From Polynucleobacter sp. MG-Unter2-18 (GTDB taxonomy: Bacteria; Pseudomonadota; Gammaproteobacteria; Burkholderiales; Burkholderiaceae), in contig NZ_CP061302.1 in the NCBI RefSeq assembly GCF_018687675.1, positions 694,192 through 758,191 on the forward strand: a DNA stretch of 64,000 bases. The letters are read 5' to 3'. A model generated the notes under the pieces. The model worked only from the letters and a program-made list of their open reading frames with translations, had not been told where the DNA came from and ran no database searches. The translations under genes and the position numbers were made by a program. Below are positions 1 through 6,902 of this stretch, piece by piece; positions within the stretch are counted from its first letter, which is position 1, and the number at the start of each line of letters is the position of its first letter.

Positions 1-157
1 TGTGAAATTCCAAGAAAAATTTGAGTCAGGGTACCCAACTGGAAACACCCAGGGGGGAGGGGGAGGAGCACCCTCTGCTTTTCTAGCATCTATTTTTTTT
101 ATTTTAGGTCGATTAGGTATATGAAATTCAACACACTTCATTTAGGGCCTTTCGGAA

Positions 158-197
158 TGTTGCATGTTGCATTGGTATAGGCATACAACATGCAACA
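158..197. repeat. 12-bp perfect inverted repeat behind the element's ATPase gene
   Basis: Two 12-base arms, 158-169 (TGTTGCATGTTG) and 186-197, are exact reverse complements separated by 16 bases. The repeat begins 10 bases beyond the stop codon of the leftward ATPase gene. No T-run follows on either strand, so it is a poor rho-independent terminator. An operator, a replication-protein site or an mRNA 3' hairpin are all possible. Positions 1-157 show no credible gene; they include a purine-only run at 51-68. Confidence 0.6.
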
Positions 198-206
198 CAA
201 TTAGAA

Positions 207-1124
207 TTAAAGTTCACCAGCATGCTTTGCATCTTGTGCATGGCGGAAAACAGTCGTCCTATCTACACCTATTTCTTTTGCAATTTCTGAATTATTTGTG
301 CATCCCCGTTTATAGGCCTCAATCACTCTGTCGCGAGTCGAGCTCTCCGAGGGGCTGGTGACCCATTGGTATTCACCAGATTCAAGCTGGGTGAGTTGTG
401 CCACGAAAGGTTTAGCCTCTTTACCAGCCCACTCCCGATTTTTCTCATAATGAACCTCAAATCTAGCCCCCATGGTTGGACAGTAATTTTCTGGCCTCCT
501 GAGATTGATGACCACATCTAGGGAGTCCTCCTTTCTAGATGTTCCTCTTTGTTGCCCGCTTTTTCCAGAGTGGTGAATAAAAATAACCGCACGGCGTTCA
601 CGCTTCATTTTTAACGACCACTCAAGTACTGTATTCCAGGATTCTGCTGAGTTTTCATCGGCTGATGAGCGGACTAGACAAGAGAGGTTATCAACGATAA
701 TTACATCGGCAAGATCAGTATGTTTTGAAATATCTAATTGGCCTTTCGCGCTGGCAAGATCAGGCATTAGACGCTCCTGTAAATCGGGTGTAATTATTGA
801 AAGATTTGTTAGGGTTGACTGGAGCAATACCGCGTCATTTAATTTTTTGTTGAAACGATCTTGCATTGCTGATGCAGTCATCTCCCCGTCTATATAGAGT
901 ACTTTCTTTGGTGAGGGCACCTTCCAGCAGAGAAATTCACCCCCAGTTGCGAGCGCATAGGCGATGCCTATTGCGACATGTGTCTTACCAATACCTCTTG
1001 GAGCATGAATCATATTTAGGCTGGATGAATCTAGCCAGGGACTCATTATTTTGTCTTTTTTGGGCAGACTGAGCTTCAGAAATGTATCAAGTCCCACCGC
1101 CTTGATCTCAGGTTGACTATACAT
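207..1124 (-). CDS. RecA-fold (RepA-like, AAA_25) ATPase with C-terminal helix-turn-helix
   Basis: Predicted 305-residue P-loop ATPase of the RepA/DnaB-like helicase type found in plasmids and satellite elements. The Walker A motif APRGIGKTHV lies near residues 41-50, a strand with LYIDGEM near 76-82, and a Walker B strand (DVIIVDNLS) near 135-145. A C-terminal segment with NNSEIAKEIGVDRTTVFRH looks like a resolvase-type helix-turn-helix. I chose the ATG at 1124 over an upstream one because GGGAGA sits six bases before it. It also gives an 8-base overlap with the stop of the AlpA-like gene, typical of translational coupling. With the neighbouring AlpA-like gene and integrase it forms the usual core of a small integrative element, where such ATPases act in element replication. 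Family assignment is good; the exact role is inferred. Confidence 0.75.
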   Translation of the reverse strand: MYSQPEIKAVGLDTFLKLSLPKKDKIMSPWLDSSSLNMIHAPRGIGKTHVAIGIAYALATGGEFLCWKVPSPKKVLYIDGEMTASAMQDRFNKKLNDAVLLQSTLTNLSIITPDLQERLMPDLASAKGQLDISKHTDLADVIIVDNLSCLVRSSADENSAESWNTVLEWSLKMKRERRAVIFIHHSGKSGQQRGTSRKEDSLDVVINLRRPENYCPTMGARFEVHYEKNREWAGKEAKPFVAQLTQLESGEYQWVTSPSESSTRDRVIEAYKRGCTNNSEIAKEIGVDRTTVFRHAQDAKHAGEL

Positions 1125-1347
1125 TCTTGATCTCCCGTAGTTGGGATTTGCTACGAGACTTCTCAAGTATCCAGTTGGTAATATCTTGCTTAAGCCATAC
1201 CCTCATCGTTGCAGAGAGTCGGGTAGCCTCGGGAAACTTTCCTCCAGCCTCCCAAGCGAGAATCGTACTTTTTCCTAGTCCTGTGAGTAACGATACCTCT
1301 GACAGTCTTATAAATTTGATGCCAATTTCATTTTGTTGCTGATTCAT
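1117..1347 (-). CDS. AlpA-like small DNA-binding protein (putative excisionase/regulator)
   Basis: A 76-residue protein with an N-terminal MerR/AlpA-type winged helix: FIRLSEVSLLTGLGKSTILAW is followed by a basic stretch and WLKQDITNWI, the usual end of AlpA/HTH_17 domains. AlpA proteins of P4-like elements activate integrase expression or act as recombination directionality factors. Here the gene lies just before the ATPase and downstream of the integrase on the same strand. The ATG at 1347 is preferred because AAAGGA ends six bases upstream; an ATG at 1353 would have almost no spacing to that site. The 70 bases between this gene and the next one upstream could hold a promoter, but I see no clear one. 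Confidence 0.75.
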   Translation of the reverse strand: MNQQQNEIGIKFIRLSEVSLLTGLGKSTILAWEAGGKFPEATRLSATMRVWLKQDITNWILEKSRSKSQLREIKNV

Positions 1348-1424
1348 TTTCATTCCTTTCTTTTAAGTGCTTGTTAGCATTTAAAAGTAGGTAATGGCCT
1401 GATGGAAGGGTGTGTACTATGCGG

Positions 1425-1976
1425 TCACCCCCTCCAGCTTTTGACCCATCCTTTAAGCGTATCTAATTTCCAGTCATGGTCTGGGTAAGATTCTATTAGG
1501 GCATTCATCAGCTTTAAATGCCCACATGATCTGCTATTTTTCTCAGATATTTCTACCCATTTATTTTTTGCCATTATTTTCCAGCTTGTCTCATGTCGCT
1601 GATTTGCTTTTTTTGCGCCTTGTCTTCTATTGGCGCTTACTTTGCTCTTATATTGTTCCTCTTTAAGCGCTAGTTCGTTTGCCGATTTCCTGTTGAAATC
1701 AAGTTTCTTTTCTTGAATTTTTGCAATGTCGAATAGAAATTCACAACCCCAAGTCAGCTTAGCAATCTCATCAAGCAACTCCTCTCTGGATAGAGGGCTG
1801 AGATCGCTATCTAATCTTTTTCTGATCTTATCAATTTGCTTATCTCTAATATTCTCATCCGCTATTGCTGAGAAGATCACATTTTTAATTTTCAGGGATG
1901 AGGCGGCTGATTTGACATGGAGAATTAATTCTTTATGCCTATGCTCCAACAAATCTTTTTCAGTTTTTTTATTCAT
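1425..1976 (-). CDS. Hypothetical coiled-coil protein of the integrated element
   Basis: A 183-residue, strongly charged, Lys/Glu-rich protein that I do not recognise. The middle (about residues 85-125) is a run of heptad-like charged residues suggesting a coiled coil, followed by a basic segment (ANRRQGAKKANQRHETSWK) that could touch nucleic acid. The end contains YPDHDWKLDTLKGWVKSW, resembling small DNA-binding or packaging-type domains, but no assignment is justified. The start codon lies two bases after the integrase stop codon on the same strand, so the two are probably co-transcribed and translationally coupled. No signal peptide or membrane segment is visible. Confidence 0.6.
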   Translation of the reverse strand: MNKKTEKDLLEHRHKELILHVKSAASSLKIKNVIFSAIADENIRDKQIDKIRKRLDSDLSPLSREELLDEIAKLTWGCEFLFDIAKIQEKKLDFNRKSANELALKEEQYKSKVSANRRQGAKKANQRHETSWKIMAKNKWVEISEKNSRSCGHLKLMNALIESYPDHDWKLDTLKGWVKSWRG

Positions 1977-1978
1977 AT

Positions 1979-3193
1979 TTATGCCACTTTTAGTGTCAAT
2001 ATATTTGATATTGCACCTTGATTGCAGTAATCCTCCCAGTCAGCCATTAAGTTGAGCCTTTTAGCCATCAAGTCTCCTCTACGATATGCCGCCTCTGATT
2101 GATTAGATATCTGGTGTGCCAAGGCTTTTTCTGCAACCTCTGAGGGGTGATCCGTGGTCTCAGCAACCCAATCCCTAAAAGTAGATCTAAACCCGTGCAC
2201 AGTAGCATTTAACCCCATCCTCTTAAGAACCGAATACATTGCCATGTTGCTAAGTTTTTTTCCATCTATTGAAAAAAGATAGTTGCTATTGGGATCAAGA
2301 TATCTTGCGATTTCAATTAGCTCTTTAGCCCTATTGGACAAGGGAACCCTATGTTCTTTACCAGCCTTCATGCGTTCTCCTGGGATAACCCAAATTCCCT
2401 CGGCAACTTCATCTCTCGTAGCCCCAATCACCTCTCCCGTTCTAGCGCAATTGAGGATGGTGAATTCAAGCGCAATTGAGGCAACTCCATCTCGATCTCT
2501 TAACTTTTGAATGAAGTTTGGCACTTGACTAAAGTGGAGCGCCTTGAAATGCTTGGTTTGCCCAGATTTATTGACTTTTGGAAGGATGGTGTCAAGATGG
2601 GATCTCCATTGGGCTGGATTAACGCCTTCCCTCAGTTTTCTCGTGGTAGCAGATGCCAGTATCCACTCTATCCGCCCCCTAAGTCTCGATGCGGTGTGAT
2701 GTTTAGTTAGCCAAATAGGTTGCAAGACCTTGAGAATATCTTCAGTAGTAATTTGATTAAGAGGTCTATCTCCAATGATTGGGTTTGCATATTCTTCTAT
2801 CGTATAGCTCCATTGGTCACCATGCTTTGAATTTCTCCATTCATGTGACTTCAATTCAATACAGTTCTTTGCAAAGTCCCGAAACTTAATCTGATCCTCG
2901 CTCGCCTTGATAGCGGCGGCTTTAAGCTTTTTTCTGGCTTCAATTGGATTTATTCCTCTGGCGAGATCAAAGCTGGCCTCCATAGCTTTTTTTCTGGCCT
3001 CTGCAAGGGTTACCCAGGGAAAGACGCCGAGAGACATGTCTTGCCGCCTTCCGGATCGCATATACCTGTAAATCCAATATTTTTTTGTTGTCTTCTTGAT
3101 TAATAGGTGGAGTCCGGTACGGCCATCAAAATATCGGCCTGGTTTATCGGTCTTCTGAACAAAGTTAGCGTTGAGTGAGGTTTTCATAGTCAT
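1979..3193 (-). CDS. P4-type tyrosine recombinase (integrase)
   Basis: A 404-residue phage-P4-like site-specific integrase. The N-terminal arm-binding domain (DUF4102 type) covers about residues 4-90, with YFDGRTGLHLLIKK and SLGVFPWVTLAEARKKA. A core-binding domain follows (about 100-190), then the catalytic domain. The catalytic set is visible: Arg251 (NCARTGEV), a Lys near 279, His333 and Arg336 (HGFR), His360, and the nucleophile Tyr370 (SEAAYRRGDLM). Length matches the family and the frame is intact. These enzymes usually recombine at the 3' ends of tRNA genes, consistent with the tRNA-Ser-like 12-mer at 3399-3410. Its promoter end faces that site. A second in-frame ATG lies two codons in, so the exact start is uncertain. 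Confidence 0.93.
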   Translation of the reverse strand: MTMKTSLNANFVQKTDKPGRYFDGRTGLHLLIKKTTKKYWIYRYMRSGRRQDMSLGVFPWVTLAEARKKAMEASFDLARGINPIEARKKLKAAAIKASEDQIKFRDFAKNCIELKSHEWRNSKHGDQWSYTIEEYANPIIGDRPLNQITTEDILKVLQPIWLTKHHTASRLRGRIEWILASATTRKLREGVNPAQWRSHLDTILPKVNKSGQTKHFKALHFSQVPNFIQKLRDRDGVASIALEFTILNCARTGEVIGATRDEVAEGIWVIPGERMKAGKEHRVPLSNRAKELIEIARYLDPNSNYLFSIDGKKLSNMAMYSVLKRMGLNATVHGFRSTFRDWVAETTDHPSEVAEKALAHQISNQSEAAYRRGDLMAKRLNLMADWEDYCNQGAISNILTLKVA

Positions 3194-3398
3194 TCCGTTC
3201 CATCAGTTGTTACCTCAAAACATCTATGTAAGACGCGAGAGGGTGTTGGTGAGAAATGTATTGCCCGAGAAACTCTTTTGGTAGGGTGAGCGCTATGTAA
3301 ACACCATACTTTTGCTCTAAAAGTGCAGCTAATATGGTTCTAGAGGATTTTCGGGTTATCCAAGACTTTCTGGGGCTATACATGCCCTCTACTAGACG
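3194..3398. other. Element end between integrase and attachment site, no confident gene
   Basis: About 200 bases between the integrase start and the putative attachment core. A 71-codon reading frame exists on the minus strand (3210-3425), but it runs through the attachment core and into the terminator, has no family resemblance I recognise, and is probably not a gene. The region would be expected to hold the integrase promoter and arm-type binding sites; I could not pick them out with confidence. Confidence 0.4.
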
Positions 3399-3410
3399 CC
3401 TCTTCCGCCA
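3399..3410 (+). other. Putative attachment site: tRNA-Ser 3'-end core
   Basis: The 12-mer CCTCTTCCGCCA is identical to the last 12 bases (acceptor strand plus CCA) of the tRNA-Ser at 19080-19169. It has no tRNA body in front of it and is followed nine bases later by a strong terminator, as expected for the displaced end of a tRNA gene split by integration. The intact tRNA would then lie at the other, left end of the element, outside this window. The orientation is unusual for P4-type elements, where the integrase normally sits next to the intact tRNA. Confidence 0.55.
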
Positions 3411-3418
3411 GTAGTTCG

Positions 3419-3443
3419 AAACCACCTTCGGGTGGTTTTTTCT
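3419..3443 (+). terminator. Rho-independent terminator with UUCG loop
   Basis: Eight-base stem AAACCACC/GGTGGTTT closed by a TTCG tetraloop and followed by a T-rich tail. It directly follows the tRNA-Ser-like 12-mer and is best read as the terminator of the disrupted tRNA gene. Confidence 0.85.
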
Positions 3444-3546
3444 TTGCTTTTCTATGATTTTTACCCTAAATCATCACTTCAGTCAGAATATTTTAGATAC
3501 TCAACCCTCTGTTTTTAATCAAAAAATGGGGTTTTTGGTGTTTTTG

Positions 3547-3609
3547 TTGCATTGCCGCAAATAAATCTTGCACTGCAATAAAAAACTTTTTAGAATGGTG
3601 CATTGCAAT
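3547..3609 (+). promoter_or_regulatory. Three phased TTGCAYTGC repeats before the phasin gene
   Basis: Three near-identical motifs lie at 3547-3555 (TTGCATTGC), 3568-3576 (TTGCACTGC) and 3598-3606 (GTGCATTGC). The second and third are followed by AAT. Start-to-start spacings are 21 and 30 bases, about two and three helical turns, so all lie roughly on one face of the DNA. AT-rich -10-like sequence follows at 3612-3629 and an AGGA ribosome site at 3634-3637. PhaR, the PHA-granule repressor of betaproteobacteria, is known to bind short TGCA-rich sites at phasin promoters; assigning these repeats to PhaR is inference. Confidence 0.6.
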
Positions 3610-3644
3610 ACATTTATTAATTTTATAAAAGTTAGGAAAACACC

Positions 3645-4217
3645 ATGTTCCAGAATCAATTAAACGACCAAATGACACAAGCTCAAACTAAAGCTGTTGA
3701 AAACGCCAAGTTCTTGGCTCAAGTAGCTGTTGAAAGCGCAAAAGAATTAGCTGAAATCAACCAAGCTGCCGTTAAAGATGCTTTAGTAGTTGCTCAAGAT
3801 GCAAGCGCTCAGTTGTTGGCAATTAAAGATGCACAACAGTTGGCAAAATTGGCTCAGCCAGAAACTGCACAAGAAGCTGCTAAGTACGCTGCTGCTTACC
3901 AAGCTAAAGTAAACAAGGTAGTGCGTAACAGCAACAAAGAAGTTGCTCAAGTAGTTGACGCATCTATTGATGACGCACGTGCTGATATGGTGAAGTTTGT
4001 TAAAGAAGCCACTAAGACAGCCCCTGCTGGTTCTGAGGCATTTGTATCTGCATTCAAAACTGCATTCGAAACTTCACTCCAACAGTTTGACCAAGTTCGC
4101 GCTTCAGCAACTGATGCTTTCGCAAACTTTGAGAAAAGTGTTGATGCTGCAATGGCTAACTTTCAAGGCCAATACGCAGTAGCTAAGCCAGCTGCAAAAA
4201 GCCGTAAAGCTGCTTAA
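3645..4217 (+). CDS. phaP: Phasin family protein (PHA granule-associated)
   Basis: A 190-residue, Ala/Lys-rich, almost entirely helical protein matching the betaproteobacterial phasin family (TIGR01841/Phasin_2 type). FQNQLNDQMTQAQTKAVENA near the start and the repeated Ala/Val/Gln helices are characteristic, and the tail ends in the basic AKPAAKSRKAA. Phasins coat polyhydroxyalkanoate granules and control their size. There is no signal peptide or membrane span, as expected for a cytoplasmic granule protein. AGGA lies eight bases before the ATG. The gene stands alone between two strong terminators, so it is probably monocistronic and highly expressed. No PHA synthase or phaR is in the window. 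The repeats upstream suggest repression by PhaR. Confidence 0.88.
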   Translation: MFQNQLNDQMTQAQTKAVENAKFLAQVAVESAKELAEINQAAVKDALVVAQDASAQLLAIKDAQQLAKLAQPETAQEAAKYAAAYQAKVNKVVRNSNKEVAQVVDASIDDARADMVKFVKEATKTAPAGSEAFVSAFKTAFETSLQQFDQVRASATDAFANFEKSVDAAMANFQGQYAVAKPAAKSRKAA

Positions 4218-4241
4218 TTCGTTTTAAAAGCTTTGCACAAG

Positions 4242-4270
4242 AAACCGCCTTCGGGCGGTTTTTCTTTTTT
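4242..4270 (+). terminator. Phasin terminator
   Basis: Stem AAACCGCC/GGCGGTTT with TTCG loop followed by TTTCTTTTTT. It closes the phasin transcription unit. Confidence 0.9.
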
Positions 4271-4314
4271 CACTTGCCGTAAGATGGATGCTTTAGAGCT
4301 AACGAGGAGTACAC

Positions 4315-4620
4315 ATGGTCTTTGCAATCCTTTTAATGGATCGTCCTGGCACCGCAGAATTACGTATTCAGGTACGACCAGAGCATCGCGCTTACTTGGG
4401 TAAGCTCGCCGACAAGATGGCTTTTGCCGGCCCACTGACCTCAGAAGATGGCAAGACGACAGTAGGCAGTTTGTTAGTCATGGATTTTCCTAGCAAGGCG
4501 GACGTTGAAGCTTGGCTAGCAGATGAGCCGTTTACCAAAGCAGGGGTCTATGAAAAGCCGGTCATTCACGTGTTTAACAATAGCTGGCAACAACAGGTTG
4601 GGTTTCCACCAGTTAAGTAA
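4315..4620 (+). CDS. YciI family protein
   Basis: A 101-residue protein of the YciI/YCII family, small ferredoxin-like alpha-beta-barrel proteins whose members often have unclear function. Visible family features are the N-terminal strand MVFAILLMDRPG, RPEHRAYLGKLADKMAFAGPL (conserved His and helix), the strand GSLLVMDFPSKADVEAWLADEPF and a C-terminal strand with PVIHVFNN. GAGGAG sits upstream of the ATG. It follows the phasin terminator and precedes a small lipoprotein gene by 17 bases, so these two may be co-transcribed. The real substrate, if any, cannot be read from the sequence. Confidence 0.85.
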   Translation: MVFAILLMDRPGTAELRIQVRPEHRAYLGKLADKMAFAGPLTSEDGKTTVGSLLVMDFPSKADVEAWLADEPFTKAGVYEKPVIHVFNNSWQQQVGFPPVK

Positions 4621-4637
4621 TCAAGTAGACTTGAGCT

Positions 4638-4862
4638 ATGAATTCAACTACATTGCGCCCTTTAGCTATCCTTGTTTCTATTGTCGCCATTGCCCTAACG
4701 GGATGCGGCTCTATTGAGTCAGCAGCCCAAGAGGATTGCACTTCTATTGGCTGGCAAATCGGCAGCAAAGGTTACAACGATTGCTTTAAGGCTCGTGTTT
4801 ACGAACGCAAGCTTGATTACGCTCCGCCACCCGGCAGCAAACCATCCCCATCAGTTATTTAA
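4638..4862 (+). CDS. Small predicted outer-membrane lipoprotein
   Basis: A 74-residue protein with a lipoprotein signal: NSTTLRPLAILVSIVAIAL is followed by the lipobox LTGC, so lipidation is predicted at about Cys23. The mature part is only some 50 residues, contains two further cysteines (EDCTSIG and NDCFKA) that could form a disulfide, and ends in a Pro-rich tail. I do not recognise a family. It lies 17 bases after the yciI-like gene. A short hairpin (TTAGGG/CCCTAA, 4864-4879) follows the stop codon without a T-run. Confidence 0.75.
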   Translation: MNSTTLRPLAILVSIVAIALTGCGSIESAAQEDCTSIGWQIGSKGYNDCFKARVYERKLDYAPPPGSKPSPSVI

Positions 4863-5062
4863 TTTAGGGTTTACCCTAATTAAATTCACTTGAGCGCCGT
4901 CAAGGACTTGAGTGCAGAAATAACCCAAAATCATCCTTGATCTTGGGAATTTCCTATATAGAGCGAGCTCAGTTATTTCTTGCCTATTCGGACCTTCTTA
5001 AGCCCGGTTTTAGACATAAAAAATAGCATCATTATTGCGACTAGAAATTAGAGATTAAAACT
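4863..5062. promoter_or_regulatory. Upstream region of the formate dehydrogenase operon with repeats
   Basis: Two hundred bases without a gene. They contain a direct repeat ACTTGAGYGC at 4888-4897 and 4906-4915, and an inverted pair TCAAGGA (4900-4906)/TCCTTGA (4934-4940). No clear -35/-10 pair could be assigned. These are candidates for operator sites of the operon that starts at 5063, but nothing in the sequence identifies the regulator. Confidence 0.35.
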
Positions 5063-6865
5063 ATGAATCACCCAAAACCCTCGGATGAAGTCAAGGCTGT
5101 TGCCGTAGCAACAGCAGATGATTTAAGGGAAACCATTCGTCGCAAGAGCAAACTCAAAGGGCGTCAAGCAGACGATGTGTCCTTGGCAGAAGTTCGCCAG
5201 TTAATTGGTGCTGCAGCTGACCGTCGCGATTTGCTGATTGAGAATTTACACAAGCTCAATGATGAATACCGCGCTTTGCATGATCGTCATTTGGTTGCCC
5301 TCGCAAAAGAAATGAATTTGCCGATGGCGGAAGTTTATGAGGTTGCCACTTTTTATCACCACTTTGAAGTGGTGCGTGGCAATGATCCCGTTGCAGATAT
5401 TACTCTGCGTGTTTGTGATGGTATCGCCTGTGAGCTTGCTGGCGCACAAAATCTATTAGCAAAGTTACCAGTAATTTTGGGTAACCCAAAAATTAAGGTG
5501 GAGGCCGCTCCCTGTGTGGGCCGTTGTGAACAGGCTCCAATAGCAGTTGTGCATCAGTACCCAGTATTGTTCGCAACTACTGATAAGGTTGCCGCAGCCG
5601 TCAAAAATAATTTGACGACTCATCCGATGGCTAAGGACAGTGCGATTTTTGATCCCGCAGCTTTAGCTGAACAGGGCGTATCTCCACAGGGTGACAATCA
5701 AGCAGTTTCACCGGACTATGTAGGCTATGAGTCCTATCGCGCGCAGGGTGGTTACTCCCTAGCAAAAGAAATTGTTGAAGGTAAAAAAGATGGCGAGAGC
5801 ATCGTCAAGATCATGGAAAGCTCGGGACTCCGCGGCCTAGGTGGCGCGGGCTTCCCAGCGGGACGTAAGTGGCGCATTGTGAGAGATCAAGTCGCTCCAA
5901 AGTTGATGGCAGTGAACATTGACGAAGGTGAGCCAGGGACATTTAAGGACCGCACCTATTTGGAGCGCGACCCACATCGTTTTTTAGAGGGTTTGTTAAT
6001 TGCCGCTAATGTAGTCGGTATAGATGCTTGCTATATTTATTTACGCGATGAGTATCATGGTTGCCGTGAATTACTCGAATTGGAGCTAGCAAAGCTCATA
6101 GCAAATCCGCCATTTAAATTGCCATTGATTGAGTTGCGACGTGGCGCGGGCGCGTATATCTGCGGCGAAGAATCCGCCATGATTGAAAGTATCGAAGGTA
6201 AACGGGGCGAGCCTCGTATGCGTCCTCCGTACATAGCTCAAGTTGGATTGTTTGGTCGTCCAACGTTAGAGCACAACTTTGAAACTCTCTACTGGGTGCG
6301 CGATATTGTTCAGCGTGGTCCTGAGTGGTTTAGCTCCTTCGGTCGCCATGATCGCAAAGGCTTGCGCAGCTATAGCGTTAGTGGCCGAGTTAAAAACCCA
6401 GGTGTGAAACTGGCTCCAGCCGGTATTACGATTCAGGAGTTGATTGATGAATATTGTGGCGGCATGCAAGATGGCCATAAGTTCTACGGTTATCTACCGG
6501 GTGGCGCATCTGGTGGCATCTTGCCAGCAACCATGAATGACATTCCATTGGACTTTGATACCTTGCAGCCTTATGGTTGTTTCATTGGTTCAGCTGCGGT
6601 GATGGTGTTTGGCGATCAAGACAAGGCGCGCGATATGGCGCTCAACGTAATGCATTTCTTTGAACATGAGAGCTGCGGTCAATGTACGCCATGTCGTGTA
6701 GGCACCAGCAAAGCTGCCAAGTTAATGCAGTCATCAACTTGGGATCAAGATACTTTAGAAGACTTGGCAACTGTGATGGTTGATGCTTCTATCTGCGGTC
6801 TAGGTCAAGCTGCACCCAATCCAATTCGCTGTATTGCAAAATATTTCCCAGAAGAAGTTGCTTAA
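5063..6865 (+). CDS. NAD-dependent formate dehydrogenase, fused gamma-beta (NuoE/NuoF-like) subunit
   Basis: A 600-residue diaphorase subunit that passes electrons from formate oxidation to NAD+. Residues ~30-180 are a NuoE/FdsG-like thioredoxin-fold [2Fe-2S] domain with ligands Cys118, Cys123, Cys151 and Cys155. Residues ~215-600 are a NuoF/FdsB-like domain with the glycine-rich GLRGLGGAGFPAGRKW at 256-270, [13 protein letters not shown] for FMN, and [4Fe-4S] ligands Cys538, Cys541, Cys544 and Cys578. In Cupriavidus-type enzymes these are two proteins, FdsG and FdsB; here they are one continuous frame. The next gene, 37 bases on, is the molybdenum subunit, which rules out complex I itself; the real nuoE and nuoF are at 62.1-63.9 kb. 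The enzyme should be soluble. Confidence 0.9.
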   Translation: MNHPKPSDEVKAVAVATADDLRETIRRKSKLKGRQADDVSLAEVRQLIGAAADRRDLLIENLHKLNDEYRALHDRHLVALAKEMNLPMAEVYEVATFYHHFEVVRGNDPVADITLRVCDGIACELAGAQNLLAKLPVILGNPKIKVEAAPCVGRCEQAPIAVVHQYPVLFATTDKVAAAVKNNLTTHPMAKDSAIFDPAALAEQGVSPQGDNQAVSPDYVGYESYRAQGGYSLAKEIVEGKKDGESIVKIMESSGLRGLGGAGFPAGRKWRIVRDQVAPKLMAVNIDEGEPGTFKDRTYLERDPHRFLEGLLIAANVVGIDACYIYLRDEYHGCRELLELELAKLIANPPFKLPLIELRRGAGAYICGEESAMIESIEGKRGEPRMRPPYIAQVGLFGRPTLEHNFETLYWVRDIVQRGPEWFSSFGRHDRKGLRSYSVSGRVKNPGVKLAPAGITIQELIDEYCGGMQDGHKFYGYLPGGASGGILPATMNDIPLDFDTLQPYGCFIGSAAVMVFGDQDKARDMALNVMHFFEHESCGQCTPCRVGTSKAAKLMQSSTWDQDTLEDLATVMVDASICGLGQAAPNPIRCIAKYFPEEVA

Positions 6866-6902
6866 TCAGCAATCAAAAAACTAAGGGAAAAACGAGACAA
6901 AT

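Noticed and set aside
3210..3425. 71-codon minus-strand frame between the integrase and the terminator
   Set aside because: It runs through the attachment core and the terminator stem, has no recognisable domain and no clear ribosome site.
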